From the NCBI GenBank assembly GCA_938008535.1, contig CALLKF010000023.1:1-36085 (forward strand): DNA of 36,085 nt. The letters run 5' to 3'. This document shows positions 1 to 7,544 of the stretch, one piece after another. The notes beneath the pieces were generated by a model. It saw only the letters and a program-made list of their open reading frames with translations. It was not told the DNA's origin and made no database searches. Numbering within the stretch: the stretch's first letter is position 1; each line of letters opens with the position of its first letter. Source of the stretch: an uncultured Saprospirales bacterium. Its GTDB lineage: Bacteria > Bacteroidota > Bacteroidia > Chitinophagales > JADIYW01. A program made the translations under genes and the position numbers.

Positions 1-2
1 TG

Positions 3-1274
3 CATTCTGAGTTTGCAATTTTGTATAGAACCAATGCGCAATCACGTTCGTTTGAGGAAGCATTACGCAAGCTCAATATTCCATATAAAATTTATGGTGG
101 CTTGTCGTTTTATCAACGAAAAGAAGTAAAAGATTTTATTTCTTATTTGCGTGTTGTGGTAAATCCAAATGACGAAGAAGCACTGAAACGCATCATCAAT
201 TATCCAACGCGTGGTATCGGAAATACTACGATTGATAGATTATTGGTTGCTGCTAACGAACACGATTTGCCATTGTGGCATGTGGTTGAACATCCTGAAA
301 TTATTGATGATTCGCAGATGCGTGCAAAAACTGCAGTTAAAAATTTTGCATTGATGATGAAGAGTTTTCGCACTATGCTGAAAACAAAAAATGCGTATGA
401 AATTGCAGAATATATTGGCAAACAAACTGGTTTAATTGAAGATTTATACAAAGACAAAACAGCTGAAGGTATTTCACGTTTCGAAAATATTCAAGAGTTA
501 TTGAATGGTATTAAAGAATACACCGTTGGCGAACCAATTGAATATGCTGAAGATGAAGTGAAACCAGACAATGACTTAGCTGCATATTTACAACAAATAT
601 CATTGCTTACAGATATTGAAGATAAAGACGAAACCAAAGAACGTGTAAAATTAATGACCATACATTCTGCTAAAGGATTAGAGTTTACAAGCGTGTTTGT
701 TGTTGGTTTAGAAGAGAATTTATTTCCATCCATTATGGCAATGAACAGCAGAGAAGATTTGGAAGAAGAACGCCGTTTATTTTATGTTGCAGTTACTCGT
801 GCAAAAAGATTTCTGACGTTGTCTTACGCTTTAACACGCTATAAATTTGGCCAATTAAATTATTGTGATGAAAGTCGTTTTATTGAAGAAATTTCGGAAG
901 AACACAAACAATTTTTTGGTCAAAAAGAAAAATCGAAACCAGAACAAAAATCTTTTTTTGGCGATGATGAAAATTCAAAATGGTATTTAAGCAAACAGTT
1001 TCAGAAAAAACAGGAAACCGTTACACCAAAACCAACTTTTGAGCAACCTGTACAATTAACAAAAATAAATACGGCTGCAAAATCAACTGCTTCTATATCG
1101 CAAGATTTAAAAGAACTACAAACTGGAATGAAAGTCATTCACGAGAAATTTAATCAAGGAAAAGTAATGAGTATTGAAGGTGCTGGCGACAACAAAATTG
1201 CTACTATCTTTTTTGATGGTATTGGCAATAAAAAAATTATGTTGAAGTTTTCTAAGTTGCAAATTGTTGAGTAA
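3..1274 (+). CDS. uvrD: UvrD/PcrA-family DNA helicase, 3' part
   Basis: Superfamily 1A 3'-5' DNA helicase acting in nucleotide excision and mismatch repair and in clearing recombination intermediates. The gene enters from the left edge: the frame is already open at base 3 and reads HSEFAILYRTNAQSR (helicase motif IV), so the TTG at 21 is not a real start. Counting from base 21, motif V (LMTIHSAKGLEF) lies near residues 210-222 and motif VI (EEERRLFYVAVTRAK) near 249-263. A low-complexity linker follows, and residues ~365-417 form the C-terminal Tudor-like domain of the PcrA/UvrD group (GMKVIHEKFNQGKV). Walker A and B motifs lie outside the window. The Tudor-type tail argues for PcrA/UvrD rather than Rep or RecB. 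The family call is certain; choosing uvrD or pcrA as the name is convention. Confidence 0.95.
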   Translation, partial: HSEFAILYRTNAQSRSFEEALRKLNIPYKIYGGLSFYQRKEVKDFISYLRVVVNPNDEEALKRIINYPTRGIGNTTIDRLLVAANEHDLPLWHVVEHPEIIDDSQMRAKTAVKNFALMMKSFRTMLKTKNAYEIAEYIGKQTGLIEDLYKDKTAEGISRFENIQELLNGIKEYTVGEPIEYAEDEVKPDNDLAAYLQQISLLTDIEDKDETKERVKLMTIHSAKGLEFTSVFVVGLEENLFPSIMAMNSREDLEEERRLFYVAVTRAKRFLTLSYALTRYKFGQLNYCDESRFIEEISEEHKQFFGQKEKSKPEQKSFFGDDENSKWYLSKQFQKKQETVTPKPTFEQPVQLTKINTAAKSTASISQDLKELQTGMKVIHEKFNQGKVMSIEGAGDNKIATIFFDGIGNKKIMLKFSKLQIVE

Positions 1275-1321
1275 CCAATATTTTAACGTTTTCTGCGTTT
1301 TAAAAGCATCAATAAAATTTG

Positions 1322-1329
1322 TATTTTTG
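1322..1329 (+). promoter_or_regulatory. Bacteroidota -7 box before the porin gene
   Basis: TATTTTTG matches the Bacteroidota -7 consensus TAnnTTTG. It ends only four bases before the GTG at 1334, so transcription would begin at about the start codon. The -33 region is weak (TTTA 1299-1302, 19 bases upstream). Confidence 0.5.
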
Positions 1330-1333
1330 ACCT

Positions 1334-3211
1334 GTGAAGAAGATTCTAATCTCATACTTTATTTCTATTATCACCGTTTTAGCATTTGGTCAAAATCAAA
1401 TTACCAAACCGAATCCAAAATTGTATTTTAACACGAAATATGTAACGCTTGACAATCCAAAACTCAGAAATCCTGATACTATCACAGAAAATTTTCATCG
1501 ACACAACATCACTGAAAAACAATTTGTTCCGTATTATAATTTAGGAAACAATGGTTCTGCCTATTATCCATTGATATTTCAGAATGAAAATCCGATTGGT
1601 TTTAAACATGGTTTCAATTCATTTGATAGATATTATTATACACCAAATACAGTAAAATATTACGACACAAAAACGCCTTATACTTATCTTGATTTTGTAT
1701 TCGGTGGTACAGAAGAAATTATTGGCGGTGCAGAATTTGCGTATAATATTAAACCAAACTACAATGTTGCATTTAATTTTCATCGCAATAATTTTAAAGG
1801 AAAAAGTCAGCATCAAGTTTGTTTCTCCAATTTATTTTCATTGCAACAATGGTTTCGAACTAAAAATAATTTCTACGATTTAAAAGTGAGTTTTATTTAT
1901 AATGGAATTAAAAACCAGGAAAATGGTGGTTGGAATGCAGACGATGTTTTTACAGATCCAATTTATAAAAAACGAAAAAGTTTTGTGCCAATAAATTTGG
2001 ATGATGCAGTAAATAAATGGAACCAACGCAACATCAATATTTATCAGCAGTTTAGACTAGGCAAAAAAATAGAAACGGTAATTAATGATTCTGTTACCAG
2101 AAAAATGGTACAGCCAAAATATATTATTGAACATCAATTTAGTTTTGATCATTGGAAGTTTTCTTATAAAGATTTTGAGACAGATTCAGTTTTTTATCAA
2201 AGTTTATTGTATGATACAGATTCCACAGATGATTTCACAAAAACATGGACAATTAGGAACGGAATTTATTTTAAGAATTTACCAAACGACTCAATACCAA
2301 AGAAATTTTTGTTTAGTGCTGGTGTACAAATAGATGCGATAGATTACAAGCATCGATTCAATCATCAAACATTTGCTGATATTCAGTTAAAAGCAAGCAT
2401 TCAAAATCAACAAAGCGATTCTAGTTTTTTTGATTATAAAGTAGATGCAACGGTTGATGTTGCACCAAGTTATATTGGTGATTTTTCTGTAAATTTTTTA
2501 GGAAGATTAAATTTTAAAAAAAACATGTCTATTGGTTTGTTAGGCGAAATTTCATTGGCAACACCTTCTCAAAAGCAAACCTATTATTTCGGAAATCATT
2601 TTTCTTATCACAACCAAAATTTAAAGAAAATTTTTCAGGCAAAAATTGAAGCCATTTTTGAATGGAAGAAACAATTATTATATGCACACGTACAAAATTA
2701 TTTCATTCAAAATTTCATCTATAACGATACCGATCGTTTGCCAAAACAATACAATAAACCTTTGAATATTTTAGTGGCAAAACTGCGTAAAGAATTTAAC
2801 ACAAAACATATTTTTGTCGGAACAGAAATTTATGTTCAGTGGATTTCAAATACCAATATTATTCGATTGCCAGTTTTTGCAATGAAACAAACGCTGTATT
2901 ATAAGGGTGGTTTTATTTCCGGAAAATTAAACGCACAACTTGGTTTAGATATTAATTATAACACCAATTTTATGGGCAATGCCTACAATCCTGCATTAGC
3001 AACTTTTTATAATCAAGACAATCAAAAACTAAAATTCTATCCAATGCTGGATTTGTTTTTTAGTTTGCATGTTAAACGCACCAATATATTTTTCAGAGCC
3101 ATTCATGTTAATCAAGGAATGTTTAAGCAAAAAGGAATTTATACCGTGACTAATTATGGATATTTAGACAGAACCTACAGAGCTGGTATAACTTGGCAAT
3201 TTTATGATTAG
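1334..3211 (+). CDS. Putative outer-membrane porin (Bacteroidota putative porin family)
   Basis: Predicted outer-membrane beta-barrel of the putative-porin family common in Bacteroidota (Porin_10 type). The 625-residue product opens with a Sec signal peptide, basic MKK then a hydrophobic stretch ending near AFGQ. A conserved N-terminal region follows with the family's features: NFHRHNITEKQFVPYYNLG, then GFKHGFNSFDRYY and the KYYDTKTPYTYLDFVFG segment. The rest alternates polar and aromatic strands and ends in an aromatic-rich strand (ITWQFYD), as expected for barrel insertion. The start is GTG: no ATG lies upstream in frame, and the signal peptide begins exactly there. The next gene starts three bases after the stop, so the two are probably co-transcribed. 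Substrate unknown. Confidence 0.8.
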   Translation: MKKILISYFISIITVLAFGQNQITKPNPKLYFNTKYVTLDNPKLRNPDTITENFHRHNITEKQFVPYYNLGNNGSAYYPLIFQNENPIGFKHGFNSFDRYYYTPNTVKYYDTKTPYTYLDFVFGGTEEIIGGAEFAYNIKPNYNVAFNFHRNNFKGKSQHQVCFSNLFSLQQWFRTKNNFYDLKVSFIYNGIKNQENGGWNADDVFTDPIYKKRKSFVPINLDDAVNKWNQRNINIYQQFRLGKKIETVINDSVTRKMVQPKYIIEHQFSFDHWKFSYKDFETDSVFYQSLLYDTDSTDDFTKTWTIRNGIYFKNLPNDSIPKKFLFSAGVQIDAIDYKHRFNHQTFADIQLKASIQNQQSDSSFFDYKVDATVDVAPSYIGDFSVNFLGRLNFKKNMSIGLLGEISLATPSQKQTYYFGNHFSYHNQNLKKIFQAKIEAIFEWKKQLLYAHVQNYFIQNFIYNDTDRLPKQYNKPLNILVAKLRKEFNTKHIFVGTEIYVQWISNTNIIRLPVFAMKQTLYYKGGFISGKLNAQLGLDINYNTNFMGNAYNPALATFYNQDNQKLKFYPMLDLFFSLHVKRTNIFFRAIHVNQGMFKQKGIYTVTNYGYLDRTYRAGITWQFYD

Positions 3212-3214
3212 AAG

Positions 3215-4399
3215 ATGAAAAAAATTCTACTACTTACACCAACCTTACCGTTTCCGCCACATAGTGGTGGTGTGATTAAGACGAATAAAGTAGCACACTT
3301 TTTAGCAGAAAAGTATGAGTTGTCGATTGCTTGTTTTCTAAAAAATGATGATGCAATTTATGTTGATGAATTTCTTGAAAACATTGATTTACATTATTTC
3401 ACTTCAGAAACATTAGATGTTCCGAGAACTGCAAAGAACTTTATTTTATCTAATTTGCAAGGCATTCCACTAAATTTATATAGAAATAAATCTGCCTATT
3501 TTCAAAAAAAAATAAACAGCATTATTGATGAATATGATGTTGTTTTTTGTGATCACTATATGATGTTTCAATACATTCCAAAAAATTATAAAGGTAAGAT
3601 TGTGTTGCACGAACATAATTGTGAATATTTGATTTGGAAACGTTATGCTGAAATTGAAAAAAATAAGATTAAAAAAATGGCGTTGCTGAATCAAGCATGG
3701 CGCATAAAAAAATATGAACAAGAAATTTGTTATCGTGCAGATACTATTTTAGCTGCACCAAACGATAAAGATGAATTGGTGAAAATTGGTGCGAATCCAT
3801 CTAAATTTTATGAAACGTATCATCTTGGTGATGATGAATTATTATCATTTCCAGATTTAGAATTTAGTGCTACAGAAAAAGCATTACTCTATATTGGCAC
3901 ACTCAGTTGGGAAGCCAATATTGATGGTTTGGTTTGGTTTTATAATGAAATTTGGCATTTAGTAAAACAACAACATCCATCTTTAAAATTATTTATTGTT
4001 GGTAAAAATCCTGATGCACGATTAAAAGAAATTGCAGCAAAAGATGCGCAAATTATTCTTACTGGTTTTATTAAAGATGTAGAGCCATGTTTTCAGGAAT
4101 GCAATGTTTTTATTTCACCATTGCGTTTTGGAAGTGGAATTAAAGTGAAAGTAATTAACTCATTGTATCGTGGAATTCCATGTGTTACTACATCCATTGG
4201 AACTGAAGGTCTGAAAACACAAGATGAATACGATATATTTTCAAAAGACAAACCAGTTGATTTCGCAAATGCAATTCATGTTTTGCTAAGTAATGAAAAA
4301 ATATGGAAAGAAATAAGCATGAATGCGCGCGAAACTGCCAATAAATACTATACTTGGCAAGCTGTTTTAGATAAAATTATTTGTGCTATTGAATATTAG
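3215..4399 (+). CDS. Glycosyltransferase, GT4-like (GT-B fold)
   Basis: Cytoplasmic or membrane-associated glycosyltransferase of 394 residues, likely adding a sugar to a surface glycan or glycolipid. The N-terminal Rossmann half starts with KILLLTPTLPFPPHSGG, the usual donor/acceptor glycine loop of GT4 enzymes. The C-terminal half shows the LLYIGTLSWEANIDGL strand, KLFIVGKNPD, and the nucleotide-sugar region FGSGIKVKVINSLYRGIPCVTT. Where GT4 members usually have Glu of the E-x7-E motif (KVLEAL and similar), this protein has Asn at about residue 315. It follows the porin gene by three bases. Acceptor and donor cannot be told from sequence, and other glycan genes (9354-11619) are near but not adjacent. 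Confidence 0.82.
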   Translation: MKKILLLTPTLPFPPHSGGVIKTNKVAHFLAEKYELSIACFLKNDDAIYVDEFLENIDLHYFTSETLDVPRTAKNFILSNLQGIPLNLYRNKSAYFQKKINSIIDEYDVVFCDHYMMFQYIPKNYKGKIVLHEHNCEYLIWKRYAEIEKNKIKKMALLNQAWRIKKYEQEICYRADTILAAPNDKDELVKIGANPSKFYETYHLGDDELLSFPDLEFSATEKALLYIGTLSWEANIDGLVWFYNEIWHLVKQQHPSLKLFIVGKNPDARLKEIAAKDAQIILTGFIKDVEPCFQECNVFISPLRFGSGIKVKVINSLYRGIPCVTTSIGTEGLKTQDEYDIFSKDKPVDFANAIHVLLSNEKIWKEISMNARETANKYYTWQAVLDKIICAIEY

Positions 4400-4412
4400 T
4401 TTTACCTGAAAT

Positions 4413-4967
4413 CTAAATATACTTCATGTAGAAATATGCTTTCATTCTGAATTTTTTTCCAGAAGTATTGCCATTGTTATTTACATCAAAATCGCCTTTT
4501 ATTGTTTTGTTGTTTGCATCTATTTCAGAAATCCTGACATAACCTTTGTTCATAATATAAACAATATTTCTGCTTGGAATTTTTATCAGTGCAACGCCAG
4601 CCATCGCTGTATTTCCACCAGTTGTATCTATCGAATAAACACCAGGCGACATTGAATAAGTAGTAATGAAAATTCCACCAATAGAATTAGAAGAACCATT
4701 GGTTTGTATGCCTATAATTTTTATAGAATCGTCTTTTACGGTGTTCTTAAAATCTGCTGCAATCGAATCTAATGAATTAACTTCCATATTAAACGAAGTG
4801 TCTCCTAATCCATACACATTGAAAAAACTTAAAATATCATTAGATGAATCAATTTTAGTAATATCAAACAAGTCAGGAATTACTTTATTGCCAGCCGAAC
4901 AGCCAGAAAATATCCAACCAATAGAAACTGCTAAAATGAAAAAATATTTTTTGAAAAAAACTTTCAT
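4413..4967 (-). CDS. Predicted lipoprotein of unknown function
   Basis: A 184-residue predicted lipoprotein that I do not recognise. The ATG at 4967 gives MKVFFKKYFFILAVSIGWIFSGC, a basic N-terminus, hydrophobic core and lipobox with Cys23. An upstream TTG at 5015 would add 16 residues but lies inside the neighbour's end and the promoter, so the ATG is preferred. The mature part is rich in Asn, Ser and Asp (DSNDILSFFNVYG, the glycine-rich SNSIGG segment, NNKTIKGDFDVNNNGNTSGKKFRMKAYFYMKYI) and looks all-beta; the last strands resemble a small extracellular binding domain. It is convergent with the glycosyltransferase, 13 bases apart. Confidence 0.7.
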   Translation of the reverse strand: MKVFFKKYFFILAVSIGWIFSGCSAGNKVIPDLFDITKIDSSNDILSFFNVYGLGDTSFNMEVNSLDSIAADFKNTVKDDSIKIIGIQTNGSSNSIGGIFITTYSMSPGVYSIDTTGGNTAMAGVALIKIPSRNIVYIMNKGYVRISEIDANNKTIKGDFDVNNNGNTSGKKFRMKAYFYMKYI

Positions 4968-4985
4968 ATTAAATAAGATGAATGG

Positions 4986-5016
4986 TAAAGATACAATTTT
5001 TTTAATCTTCTTCAAA
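4986..5016 (-). promoter_or_regulatory. Bacteroidota promoter for the lipoprotein gene
   Basis: On the minus strand TTTG (5016-5013), 19 bases, then TATCTTTA (4993-4986), one base from the TTTG-N19-TAnnTTTG consensus. Transcription would start near 4980, about 13 bases before the ATG at 4967. This supports that start and an independent transcript for the lipoprotein. Confidence 0.55.
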
Positions 5017-5017
5017 T

Positions 5018-5749
5018 TTAAGCAACCATTCCACCATCAACACTTAATGTAATTCCGTTAATAAAGCCAGCTTCCTCAGAAGCCAAAAACACATACGCAT
5101 TTGCAATATCTTCAGGTTTTCCAGCGCGTTTCAATGGCACTTTTTCCAAAATATCTTTCAGTATATTTTCTGGAATTGTTTTCAGCATATCCGTTTCAAT
5201 AAAACCTGGCGCCACCGCATTCACATTTATATTGTATTTTCCGAGTTCACGTGCCCAAACTTTGGTCATGCCAATTACACCACTTTTGCTGGCAACATAA
5301 TTTGTTTGTCCAAAATTGCCATACAGCGCAACCACCGAAGATGTATTAATTATTTTACCAGATTTATTTCCAATCATAATAGACGAAATCGTTTTCGTAC
5401 AATTAAAAACACCAGTCAAATTTATATCAATTACATCTTGCCATTGCGCATGCGACATTTTTTGCAACGTTGCATCGCGCGTAATTCCAGCATTATTGAT
5501 TAAAATATCAATCGTTCCAAATTTTTTCAATACCAATTGCGTGCAACTTTCCACTTGCGTTGCGTCTCTAATATCAATTACATTAAAATCAATATTTAAT
5601 TCAGTTGCAGTTTGTTGGCATTGCGTTTCATTGTAGTCCCAAATTATTACGTTTGCGCCTTCGCTTTTAAATTTTGTAGCGGCAGCTTTTCCAATTCCAT
5701 TGGCACCACCTGTTATTATCACAATTTTATTTTGAAATCTTACATTCAT
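5018..5749 (-). CDS. fabG: SDR-family oxidoreductase, FabG-like 3-oxoacyl-ACP reductase
   Basis: Short-chain dehydrogenase/reductase of 243 residues, the usual length for FabG, which reduces 3-oxoacyl-ACP with NADPH in fatty-acid elongation. Visible motifs are TGGANGIG at 13-20 (cofactor binding), NNAG at 85-88, catalytic Ser138, and Tyr151/Lys155 in the YVASK motif. PGFIETDM and the C-terminal INGITLSVDGGMVA are also typical of FabG and acetoacetyl-CoA reductases. No other fatty-acid synthesis genes are adjacent, so a paralogue acting on another hydroxyacyl or polyol substrate is possible; the family is certain, the substrate is not. It is divergent from gldA, with 55 bases between the starts. 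Confidence 0.85.
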   Translation of the reverse strand: MNVRFQNKIVIITGGANGIGKAAATKFKSEGANVIIWDYNETQCQQTATELNIDFNVIDIRDATQVESCTQLVLKKFGTIDILINNAGITRDATLQKMSHAQWQDVIDINLTGVFNCTKTISSIMIGNKSGKIINTSSVVALYGNFGQTNYVASKSGVIGMTKVWARELGKYNINVNAVAPGFIETDMLKTIPENILKDILEKVPLKRAGKPEDIANAYVFLASEEAGFINGITLSVDGGMVA

Positions 5750-5786
5750 TTAATAAAATTAAGAATTTCGTTGTGATTTTATTGCT

Positions 5787-5794
5787 TATTTTTG
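5787..5794 (+). promoter_or_regulatory. Bacteroidota -7 box before gldA
   Basis: TATTTTTG fits TAnnTTTG and ends 10 bases before the gldA ATG, implying a very short leader. The -33 match is only TTTC (5766-5769). Confidence 0.5.
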
Positions 5795-5804
5795 CGAACA
5801 GATT

Positions 5805-6731
5805 ATGTCTATCATTGTAAACAACCTTTCAAAAACGTATTCCGATCAAAAAGCGGTTGACTCTATTTCTTTTGAAGTGAAGAAAGGTGAAATTCTTGGA
5901 TTTCTTGGACCAAACGGTGCTGGAAAATCTACGACGATGAAAATGTTGACGTGCTATATTCCACCAACTTCAGGCAACGCAACGGTTTGCGGCTTTGATA
6001 TTACACAGCAATCATTAGATGTTCGACAAAAAATTGGTTATTTACCAGAAAATAATCCGTTGTATTATGATATGTATGTGAAAGAATTTTTGGAGTTTGC
6101 GTTGAAAGTCAATGGTCAAAAGTCAATGGTCATTAGTAATCAGACAATAAAAAATGCGATTGATTTAGTTGGATTAGAAGTAGAACAACACAAGAAAATC
6201 CGTCAGCTTTCCAAAGGTTACAAACAACGCGTTGGTTTGGCGCAAGCGTTAATTCATGACCCAGAAATTTTAATTTTAGATGAACCAACTTCTGGTTTGG
6301 ATCCGAATCAATTAGCAGATATTCGTCATTTAATTAAAGAATTAGGAAAAGAAAAGACTATTTTATTTTCAACGCATATTATGCAAGAAGTAGAAGCTGT
6401 TTGCGATAATGTGGTTATTATAAATAAAGGAAAAATTGTGGCAAATGATAAAACATCGAATTTGCAAACACGTTTGGCTGGCGAAGTATTGATTGAAGTG
6501 GAATTTGAAAAGATTGTTTCAGAAACAGAATTAAACAAGATAGAAAATATTCATGCGATTGAAAGAATTTCAGACACTAATTTTATTTTGCACGGAAAAG
6601 AAAGTATGCAATTGCGCAAAAATATTTTCGCGTTTGCAGTAAGTAAAAACAATGCCTTGCTGACTTTAAAACAAGAAACAAAAAGTTTGGAAGATATTTT
6701 TCAACAGCTAACAATGGTTGGCAGTAAATAG
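5805..6731 (+). CDS. gldA: Gliding-associated ABC transporter ATP-binding protein GldA
   Basis: Cytoplasmic ATPase of the GldA/GldF/GldG ABC transporter, linked to gliding motility in Flavobacterium and widely kept in non-gliding Bacteroidota. The 308-residue product has Walker A GPNGAGKST (35-43), the signature region LSKGYKQRVGLAQAL (135-149) and Walker B ILILDEP (155-161), with the switch His in STHIMQEVE. A C-terminal ~80-residue extension is typical of drug/Na-type exporters. The segment at residues 101-116 (KVNGQKSMVISNQTIK) is a few residues longer than usual and is coded by a 14-bp perfect tandem repeat (6105-6132). Downstream comes an 83-base spacer and gldF. The family call is firm; the transported substrate is unknown. 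Confidence 0.92.
   Translation: MSIIVNNLSKTYSDQKAVDSISFEVKKGEILGFLGPNGAGKSTTMKMLTCYIPPTSGNATVCGFDITQQSLDVRQKIGYLPENNPLYYDMYVKEFLEFALKVNGQKSMVISNQTIKNAIDLVGLEVEQHKKIRQLSKGYKQRVGLAQALIHDPEILILDEPTSGLDPNQLADIRHLIKELGKEKTILFSTHIMQEVEAVCDNVVIINKGKIVANDKTSNLQTRLAGEVLIEVEFEKIVSETELNKIENIHAIERISDTNFILHGKESMQLRKNIFAFAVSKNNALLTLKQETKSLEDIFQQLTMVGSK
6105..6132 (+). repeat. 14-bp perfect tandem repeat inside gldA
   Basis: AAAGTCAATGGTCA occurs twice head to tail (6105-6118 and 6119-6132). Because 14 is not a multiple of three, the copies are read in different frames (KVNG, then KSMV). The words GTCAATGG and GTCATTGG recur in the gldA-gldF spacer. Confidence 0.9.
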
Positions 6732-6814
6732 TCATTGGTCAATAGGCAATCAAATTTTAACCATCAAAAAACTAAAAACTAATGACTAATTACAAATCAC
6801 AAATGACTAAATAA
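6732..6814 (+). repeat. gldA-gldF spacer made of short degenerate repeats
   Basis: The 83-base spacer is built of related short words: GTCATTGGTCAAT at its start, ACTAAAAACTAATGACTAA, and AATGACTAA again near 6801. It holds no gene and no clear terminator or promoter. It looks like the low-complexity intergenic repeats I associate with Bacteroidota genomes. Confidence 0.5.
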
Positions 6815-7543
6815 ATGACAGCAATTCTTAAAAAAGAAATAAACTTATTTTTCTCATCACTGATTGCATACATCAGCATGGCAGTTTTTTTCGTGGTTTT
6901 AGCATTGAACTTATTTATTTTTGAAGGCAATATTTTAGATAGCAATTACGCAGCACTCGATACTTTTTTTACATTAGCACCATGGATTTTAATTTTCTTA
7001 ATTCCTGCCATTACCATGCGAACATTTGCTGATGAAAAGCAAAATGGCACAATAGAATTTTTAGCAACCAAACCAATTACCGATTTTCAAATTGTAATTG
7101 GTAAATACTTGGCTGCCTTAATTTTATGGTTTTTTACTTTTTTACCAACCTTAATTTATTTTATTTGCGTGAAAAATCTAAGTTTAGAAAACGCACCAAT
7201 CGATAGCGGCGCAACCATTGGTAGCTACATCGGTTTGTTCTTCTTAGGCGCAGTGTTTGTTGGTGTTGGCATCTTTTCATCAGCTATTACCAACAATCAA
7301 ATTGTTGCATTTTTAGTTGGTGTTTTCTTGTGTTATTTAATGTACGATGCATTTTTCAGATTGAGTTCATTGCCAATATTTGAAGGCAGATTGGATTATA
7401 TCATACAATCAATTGGTTTAAATGCGCATTACGATTCCATAAGTCGTGGTATAGTTGATACGCGTGATATAATCTATTTTTTAAGTGTGATAAGTTTATT
7501 TTTAATCGGAACAAGAACTGCATTAGAAAGCAGAAAATGGTAA
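6815..7543 (+). CDS. gldF: Gliding-associated ABC transporter permease GldF
   Basis: Inner-membrane permease of the Gld ABC transporter, 242 residues with six predicted membrane segments. The first starts near residue 15 (SLIAYISMAVFFVVLALNLFIF) and the last near 220 (IIYFLSVISLFLIGTRTAL). The family pattern is clear in LIPAITMRTFADEKQNGTIEFLATKPITDFQIVIGKYLAAL, the ABC-2 type coupling region. The end SRKW and the one-base gap to gldG are as in other Bacteroidota gldFG operons. It works with GldA (ATPase) and GldG (membrane-anchored extracytoplasmic part). The ATG at 6815 is the only sensible start. Confidence 0.92.
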   Translation: MTAILKKEINLFFSSLIAYISMAVFFVVLALNLFIFEGNILDSNYAALDTFFTLAPWILIFLIPAITMRTFADEKQNGTIEFLATKPITDFQIVIGKYLAALILWFFTFLPTLIYFICVKNLSLENAPIDSGATIGSYIGLFFLGAVFVGVGIFSSAITNNQIVAFLVGVFLCYLMYDAFFRLSSLPIFEGRLDYIIQSIGLNAHYDSISRGIVDTRDIIYFLSVISLFLIGTRTALESRKW

Positions 7544-7544
7544 A

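Noticed and set aside
4968..5015. TTG start extending the first lipoprotein
   Set aside because: It would push the signal peptide away from the N-terminus and sit inside a good promoter; the ATG at 4967 fits a lipoprotein signal.
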